Assembly (NCBI RefSeq): GCF_011386835.1
Contig: NC_088809.1
Coordinates: forward strand, 3,667,001 to 3,731,000
Origin: Chrysemys picta bellii
Taxonomy: Eukaryota; Chordata; Testudines; Emydidae
Direction: 5' to 3'
Length of the DNA: 64,000 nt
In this document: piece by piece, positions 56,906 to 64,000 of the stretch
Position numbering within the stretch: position 1 is the stretch's first letter
How the letters are laid out: each line of letters opens with the position of its first letter
Translations under genes and position numbers: made by a program
The notes under the pieces: model-generated
What the model was told of the DNA's origin: nothing
Database searches by the model: none
Seen by the model: the letters and a program-made list of their open reading frames with translations, nothing else

Positions 56906-57999
56906 TTTAAATTTAACCTTTACAACTTTCTTTTTTGTGTGTGTATTATTTCTTCAAATTATTATACATGTTCTATTTGACCTTTTAGAACATATTATAT
57001 AAACAATATACATTATATTGCCTTCCAAACAGTAAATTGATAATGAATACATTCCATTATAATAATGGGACATTTTTGTTTGTGCTTCCTTTAAGTAGTA
57101 TATACTACTGTATGAACAGACTGTGTGTGGGTGTTTGTGATCTCAGATCTGTTGTTTTGTCATTTTGATTAAAATTAGAATGTGGTATTAAGAAATACAC
57201 ATTCTATTTGTAATATTTTAGTTACATATAAATAAGGTACATTTTCACACCAGTGCCTATTGGTTAGCTACTCAGTTCCCATTTAAACAATTGAAAATAA
57301 AGATTCTAAATTCTTATGCATCTCTTTTGAAATTTATCCCAATATCCATCATGTTTTTCCAACTCAGAATGTGGGAGAGAGTCAATGCCTGCAAATTAAA
57401 TTTATATTTCTTCTTCTTCTTGGCCATTTGGCTAAGAACAAATGTGGTTTCAGTTTACTTATCTGATACATATCCTATCAGAACACTATATCATCATGAT
57501 GTTGAATTGGATTTAATGTTATAATCCAATAGATTTCTTCCATTGTTTACTATTATGAGCCTAATTTTTTCCATTTTATCTTTTCTCTATTGACACTGCA
57601 CAATATACTCTGTGGAAAAAGTTATTACAGGAATACCTTGCCTGAATTTTTTGGGATACTTACTTATTGTCACATTGTGCCACGTCAGTTTTCTAAACTA
57701 ATTACACTATAGAACCATAAATATTCTAACCATTTGAGTATTGATCAGCTGTAAGTTAACTAATTGCTACTAAGAAAAGCTTCTGTTTGGGACAGCTTGA
57801 TAAAAAACCCCGTAAAAGAAAACTCATGTAGAGATCTGACTTTAGATCTCAACAGCCTCAGTTATCAATATGACATTGGGTAATACTTGCTTTTTCACTC
57901 CAAAACAATTCCATCTTAGTGTATGTAAATATAATTAGAGGCAAATATACTGGTATAAAATTACTATTAGGAAGTTTGAAGTGGGCTTTATCATTTGTA

Positions 58000-58105
58000 G
58001 GTGGGATTTTCCAGTGAGTTTAAATTATTTAGGAGCACAAGTCCCAATGACTTTCAATGGGACTTGAATTCCTGAACCAGATAGGTAATTTTGAAAATTC
58101 CACCT
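58000..58105. repeat. Old MITE-like palindrome
   Basis: aggtgggattttc faces gaaaattccacct, and caagtcccaatgac with caatgggacttg forms a central hairpin. Related to 19470-19593. Confidence 0.65.
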
Positions 58106-58530
58106 CGTTTGTTGATTTTCGAGAACACTGGGTATGACAAACTCTGAGTTTATTTCCTTTAGATTCCAAGCTCCAATCCAAATGGCTATAGATAAAATCA
58201 TACTGAACTCACAGTAGTATGTTCTTCTTGATGTATATAGTCCAGCACTTTCAACAAGGGAGATGGCCCACTGGATAAGAATAAAAAAAAGAAGTACCGC
58301 TTATGCAGTTGGATCTGAGTGAAGCAGTAGACTATTTAAATTGTAGTACAGTATTACTCCAAAGGAGCCAACTAACATAGTATATGCAAATTCTGCTCAA
58401 TTTACAGTATTTCACACCTTGCCCAAAAATTCTGATATCTGGATCTTACTCTAGTTGTCAAATTGAAGTTCCTAAGTAGTATTTGGGACAGAACTTGGGG
58501 TTCAAAGGTCATAGAACATGGGAGTAAGCT

Positions 58531-58654
58531 AGGGTGACCAAATGTCCTGATTTTATAGGGACAGTCCCAATATTTGGGGAATTTTCTTATATAGGCTCTT
58601 ATTACCCTCCACCCTCTGTCCCAATTTTTCACACTTGCTATCTGGTCACCCTAG
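58531..58654. mobile_element. MITE 'agggtgaccaaat', second copy
   Basis: agggtgaccaaatgtcctg at the left, ctatctggtcaccctag at the right. Flanks agtaagct (58523-58530) and agttagct (58655-58662) agree at 7 of 8 positions, consistent with a hAT-type duplication. Confidence 0.85.
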
Positions 58655-59481
58655 AGTTAGCTCTCCTATTGATGTGACACATTTCCTCCCTAACAAGGTC
58701 TGTTTAAATCAAGATATTTAATGTCTCCTGACACTCACAAATTAAACAGAGCAGACATCCATGAAAATAGATTTGTAAATAAGCTGGTAGTCACAAACTA
58801 CCACCTTTACATCAGAGGTAACCTTATTGTAAAAGAATAGTACTGTGGATTTATTTTGACTTTGCACATTCCATATTTTTTGTCTCTCTTACATCCCTGA
58901 AACACACATTATCTGTCAGGGAGTCAATAGTATAAAGGAAGCTTAGTACCCAAGAATGATGTCTATGTCTCACTTTGTTACAGGAGTGTTTCACATCCCA
59001 ACAATCGCCATGCCTCAGGGATACTGTATTCATTATGTCTTTCTGAGGCATGTATTTTACATAAATGGCTGAAGGTGATTAGACTCCCTGACAGAATACA
59101 TTTTACTTGGAATGATATCAGAAAAAATATATGCCTAAAACAAAAAGGTATCATACAACCTGCTCCTAACTGACTTAAGTCTAAAAATGACTAGGTTCAT
59201 TTCCCCCAGAGCATAGGAATTACTAGGAAGAAACAAATTGCATGTTTTCATATCTGCTAATAAAAACTCTTTGACGGGGTCAAAGTCAGAGGTTTCTATT
59301 TATCAAATGTCCTAGTCCTGTAAATGTCATCATTCAGGAGAAGTACACATACTGCCACCTGATCATAAAAAACAGTTCTGTAACAGCCCTCATTTCACGC
59401 TTCTGATTCTGACACATCATAAATCAGCTACTCTGCAAGTAATGTTGGAAATAATTGTCTGTTCCTTCTTTTTACGGCCCA

Positions 59482-59529
59482 GGTGGTACAAAGTCTAACC
59501 CAGATGGTGGTACAAAGTCTAACCCAGAT
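59482..59529. repeat. Two perfect tandem copies of a 24-bp unit
   Basis: Unit ggtggtacaaagtctaaccc followed by agat, at 59482-59505 and 59506-59529, then the start of a third (ggtgg). A simple local duplication. Confidence 0.95.
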
Positions 59530-59694
59530 GGTGGACTGCATGCTACTGAAGTCAGTTACAGATATAGGGATTATGTTCCTCTAAAACTCTAACAATATTA
59601 TCTGACTATATGGAAGACTTCTAACACTGCTATTCTGCACATTAAGAAAACCTGGCTCCCCCCACCTTTTTTTTTTTTTTTTGTAAGTTCATTT

Positions 59695-59895
59695 AGTGCT
59701 CAGCACTGTGCAGGCTTCTGGCAATGCACCTGAATCCTGGTTGGTAACACGCTAGTCCTGGAGCTTTCACAGCTCTGTCAATGCATTTGAATACTGATCT
59801 GCACAACAGCTTGCTAGTCCAGGCCAGGGGCCCACCATAGCTCAGTCAATGCATTTGATTCCTACTCCACTCCTTGCTATTCCAGACATAAGTCT
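59695..59895. repeat. Degenerate threefold repeat 'tcaatgcatttga'
   Basis: Three spaced echoes: ggcaatgcacctgaatcctg, gtcaatgcatttgaatactg and gtcaatgcatttgattccta, each followed within about 25-35 bp by a gctagtcc/gctattcc segment. Unit about 70 bp, old. Confidence 0.6.
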
Positions 59896-60629
59896 TTTGT
59901 TGATCAGGGGTTGCTAATCAACTGAATTATGTTGATTTATGTGGTTATTTTCTTAAGTGCACAAATCAGGATGAAATCACAAAACACCCTTTTGACCTAA
60001 ACCAAGAATTTGAACTCATGTCTCCCCCAAAATTGTGACCCCCTCATTCTCCATGTTCCTCATCTTAATTTTATATAATGATTTTCAGACCAAGAATGTA
60101 TCTTATTTAAACATATGGTCAGATTCTATAGGAATAGAGTCAGGCCAGTAACAGTTCACTGTTCATAATTGTCCTTGCCATTGTTGCAATTTGCCATATT
60201 ATTTGTGTTTTAAAAGATATTATTCTTCCCATCCTCCTGGCCTAGCTGCTGGGGTTCTGCAATAAAATCACGTTTTTTTCAGTCATTTGTGTCACAACTC
60301 ACCAAGTTATAAACACAGGATTATGACTTCAATGCATAGTAAAAGAGAATAAAAAGATGGGTTCTGACATGAGTTCCTCTCGTCAATCATTCTAAAAGGG
60401 TCATCCCTTTCCTCTTCATTAATACATTTGAAGGATTTAATGAGTAGCTTCACTAGGTTAATATATCCCTCCAATACTTTCACATTACACTATGATACAG
60501 TTCTTCAAGTGGTGTAGCTTACAAATGATCATTTATATTTCTTGATGGACTAACTTAGCTAATATATTTTTACTGTGAAATATAGAACCCATAATTAAAC
60601 TTTACGGATAAGGGCATAACTTTGTGTTT

Positions 60630-60648
60630 ATATATATATATATATAGA
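60630..60648. repeat. (TA)n tract
   Basis: A run of TA dinucleotides ending in gatctgc. Confidence 0.9.
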
Positions 60649-63439
60649 TCTGCAGTACAGACAAATTTGAAAATCATCTCTTCCATGAAGCTAACTCCAT
60701 GCAAATATTAAACAAAAAAGCTACACAGAGAAGGTTACACTTCACCTCATTTTTAAGTGGACATCGTACCAATGAAGAGTGTAGATTAACTGCTTTGGAG
60801 ACTAAAGTTCTCTATTAACAGGACAGATTCAGGCACTGGGAGCAATGGTGTAATTTGCCTCTACATTACCTCTCCAACGTGCCTCAACCCTGACCAAAAG
60901 AAGCTACATGTAGAGGGATATTTAGTTTCCATCATGCATTCAGTTTTTAGCAGCTCTGTTGAAATAGCTAACCAGGCTGTCAATTAGTTCCAATTGTGAT
61001 AGGTTTTAGTGATATGGCCATATGTCCACTAGACATTAAACTGGATGCGCCAATACATTTTGCATACTGTAAGGTCACCAAACAGCTATAAAACAGTAAT
61101 GACAGCCCACTTTATTGGAGCTGATCTGTTTCCCATAATTTCCCCAGCACACAGAAGGGTGCAGACGAAATCACTAGGTGCAGCGTTTGACCCCAGACTA
61201 TCCACAACATACATAATTAACAGCTTTGCTTATTTATAATCTATTTTCCTCAAGTACTGGCAAATGAGTTTTCAATGAGATTTATATATATGGAAAGTTT
61301 ATAGCAGTAAAAGCAAGCCATTCTTGAGCTATTGGGAGAAAAGGAAACAGGCAAAAGTAAAAAAATTAAAGCAGAATACTATTTTTACTGATTTGTAACT
61401 CAAAAATAGTTTGTTGACTTCAATTCTCCTTTGCCTTCAGAGGACAACTGCTAACTTTCAAGTCCAAGTTATGTGTGGTACGACTGGAGGGCTAATATAA
61501 GCCTTTACAATGAAAGGTGTTTGCAACATTACCTATGGGTAGGCAATTACCTCTCCAGAATACTGGCAATATTTCACCCACCACTTAAATGGTGTACACA
61601 GCTTTGGGATGAAATACTGCAGTTATTTAACAGTACGCAGTAATATCACTCAACAGTTTAGAGGAGGATGTGAAGAAAAAAAGGTCTCCAGATGAAATTA
61701 CAGGGGTAATCTTAGGTTTGGAGAACGTTAATTCCCAAGATGGAATTTAACCAGAAAATCAGATTTAACAATTTTGCCCTAAGACCTGTAAAGATCAAAG
61801 TAATTTGGACATTGGTTTTATGTTTCATCTAAAGAACAGCACTCTCCAGCAGGATTCGGGGCCTCGTGCATTCTGCAGGGGCATTGGTTCAGTATTGACT
61901 CATAGGAAAATGTGTCACCTGCTGAAACGCAAATACCATTTCTTGCAGATAGACAGATATCTTCACATTGCTCTCAGAGGGGCACCTAACATCCTTTACT
62001 TGTTTCATTCTCAGACATACAACACTCCATCAGCTTCAGAAAAGCTATTCTATTTCCGGAGATTAGGCTTTCCTGCTAATTTTGACATGATGCAGTCACT
62101 CTGTAACAAAGAATGTTATATTTTGCAAATGATTCTGGAATCAAATTAAATGAGTTGCCAGGACATTTATTTTTCATGGCACAATAGCAAATGGCATCAT
62201 CACCAGAATAACTTTAAGGGCAAGGATGTTTTTGGCATCTTAACCTTCAAATGGCCAGCATTATACTGTTTCCTATTACCAGAATAGTAATATTTATTGC
62301 AGGTAGACTACAAGAGTGGAGCCATACCATTTATTTATTTTCACTTGATAGCCACCTCTGGCAAGAACAAATTTTCAATTAATCACCATCTTATCTCTGC
62401 AAGAACCAGTTGTTCTCAAGGACATCTATATTATTTCCTTTGTTTTATTAATACAGGGAATAGTGCTGCTATGGATCTTCTGACACTGAAATTTATTTGT
62501 TTTCTATAGACTTTCTTTCTTGAAGGTGAACTGAAATGCTTATTTAAAATAGAAATGGATTTTTAAAAAAACCACTTAAGACTCCACGTCATGGAGAAAA
62601 TGTGTGCAGGCTTAAATTTCCAATAAATACATTTTTAAATATAGCATTTGAAAATCTGTCCCACTTTTTTTCTGCTGATTCCTGAGTTATGAGTTTCTCC
62701 TGGGGGAGTTGATGACATTGCTAACATGTGAAGCAGTGCAAGAAGTGAAGAGCCCTATAAGATTGAGAGGTCAGGAAGACCGATTTCTAAGCTCAGGTCT
62801 TGGATAGTAAAAAAAAAAAAATTGTATTTATCTATTGTTTTGTCATTTTGGAGTCTATACATTATGTTGAGATCCAAGCAGATTTGTTTTATTTATTTAT
62901 TTTTAAAACCTTGCATTATAATTAATTTTAAAACAAAGAAATAAAATATGCCCATTATGAGACAATATGAAAGGGCCAGACTCTACTTTATCTGATAAAA
63001 ATGTAAAGAGCAGGAAACTGCAGGAATGAAATTCATGGCAGTTCCTTCTTATCAGTGTGTAGATTTGCCTCCTGTGTATTGGCAGGTGTTTCAGCTCCCT
63101 ACACCACCAGATGGCCTGAGATATTACATAGAGCTCAGGACACCTATGAAGGCCCAGGGCTTCCACACAACTTCCCAAGCTTTTCTGCCCCACCGCAGCA
63201 TGGCTAATGCAGCACCTTTCCTATTAGCCGACCCACAACATGCCCTCTATGAAGGACATGCAGTCACAGAACCTACCTTAATGCTGCTGTTCCCTGGGTT
63301 TTCCCCTCCCACCAAGTTTCAATGCAGTTATTCCAAAAGAGAGGTAGGGGGAATATCGAAGCAGCAAAGTAGACATGAGTTTGCAGTGTGGTAGGGCTGC
63401 ATATCTCAAGGCATTTCACCACAGAACAGGGAGTTAATA

Positions 63440-63600
63440 GTCATGGTCTACAGTTTTGGCACAACGGTGCCAGGGACATTGTGTTTAGTTCTGGGACCCT
63501 CATTGCCAGAAAGCTATTGAAAATTTGAAGGCGTTTAGAGAAGAGTAATTAAAGTTGCTAAGAGGCTGCATGTTTTGAATTACAAAGACTAAACTAGTTT
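63440..63600 (+). mobile_element. CR1 LINE internal fragment
   Basis: attgtgtttagttctgggac, gaggcgtttagagaagagt-like text (gaaggcgtttagagaagagt) and aaagttgctaagaggctgca match the CR1 region just before its 3' end. Decayed. Confidence 0.5.
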
Positions 63601-64000
63601 AATATATATATAACTAGTCTAAACAATGACTAAAGGAGAATTGGGAAAATGACATGGGATGTTAGCTTCTTGTAATATCTATTACCTATACCTAATGCTT
63701 TCCCTTTGTTTTCTATAACATATATAAATCTTAGCAATAGCGGGAGGGGTAAGTCCATGTCATTTATTTTGAAATGATTGATTACTATTTCCCATTTCCT
63801 TTCAAATTGGCCCAGATTGCCCTAATCTTGCACCCTGCAATAACAGAGTTTATGCCTACTGCAAAGTTCACACATTTTGACTCTGAAAGAGATGTGGTCA
63901 GAGGGCAACACCTGCTTTCTTGTCTGATTCATGGTAGAGTATAGCTCTTGGCTTAGGGCACTGGTTTCACAGTCATCCATGTTAGCAACCATTGAATGAG

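Larger units (their letters stand above)
43869..64000. other. Long LHFPL intron and/or intergenic, repeat-filled
   Basis: No coding exon with good splice sites was recognised on either strand. What I can name is listed separately: GC-rich block 44.3-44.8, MITEs at 46.7, 47.8, 52.1, 54.8 and 58.5, LINE scraps at 48.1, 50.0, 54.3 and 63.4, MIR at 52.0, Cry I SINE at 56.7, microsatellites. The remainder is AT-rich and unassigned. Confidence 0.5.

Noticed and set aside
59482..59529. Direct repeat considered as a CRISPR-like array
   Set aside because: Only two abutting units without spacers, in a vertebrate genome; a simple tandem duplication.
61805..62149. 114-aa ORF on +
   Set aside because: No recognisable domain, codon use like surrounding non-coding DNA, no convincing acceptor/donor pair; possibly an old repeat.
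63026..63394. 122-aa ORF on + with a 96-aa antisense partner
   Set aside because: No family match and no splice context; may be retroelement-derived but not supportable.

Overview
The window is vertebrate genomic DNA: AT-rich, mostly non-coding, with widely spaced exons bounded by splice sites. It most likely comes from a turtle (Cryptodira). The evidence is a tRNA-derived SINE at 56.7 kb that matches what I know of the turtle Cry I (tortoise Pol III) family, CR1 LINE 3' ends, MIR copies, many hAT/Harbinger/Tigger MITEs, and protein-coding exons that look like amniote orthologues. The species call is inference; no search was run.

Four genes can be supported by joining exons by hand in consistent reading phase. 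(1) The 3' half of TRPV3 on + (seven exons, 562-7152, stop seen; the 5' part lies before the window). (2) Complete ASPA (aspartoacylase) on - (six coding exons, 22740 down to 15953, 314 aa by my count). (3) Complete SPATA22 on + (eight coding exons, 28808-38546, 373 aa by my count), probably driven from a GC/CpG-rich promoter near 26.3-26.7 kb. (4) The last coding exon of an LHFPL-type tetraspan gene on - (43864-43638), whose other exons I could not find. TRPV3-ASPA-SPATA22 is the neighbour order known on human 17p13, so the block is conserved synteny: TRPV3 and ASPA are tail to tail, ASPA and SPATA22 head to head. The genes share no pathway: a heat-gated cation channel, N-acetylaspartate breakdown, and meiotic recombination with MEIOB.

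Between TRPV3 and ASPA lies a GC-rich insertion of about 4.2 kb (about 10.99-15.19 kb). It carries decayed tyrosine-recombinase and SGNH-hydrolase reading frames and short direct repeats, the layout of a Ngaro (DIRS-like) retrotransposon; no reverse transcriptase is visible. From 38.7 kb to the end the sequence is almost all intergenic or long intron, filled with repeats; long ORFs there look like chance or repeat-derived.

I did not find a convincing new biological system. The best leads are two fold-back insertions of SINE-like/Penelope-like repeats (one with 75-bp perfect arms and a 14-bp target duplication), a hammerhead-ribozyme-like core inside that repeat family, the hydrolase-bearing Ngaro relic, a GC-AG intron in TRPV3, and an orphan LHFPL exon. 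All boundaries are read by eye.
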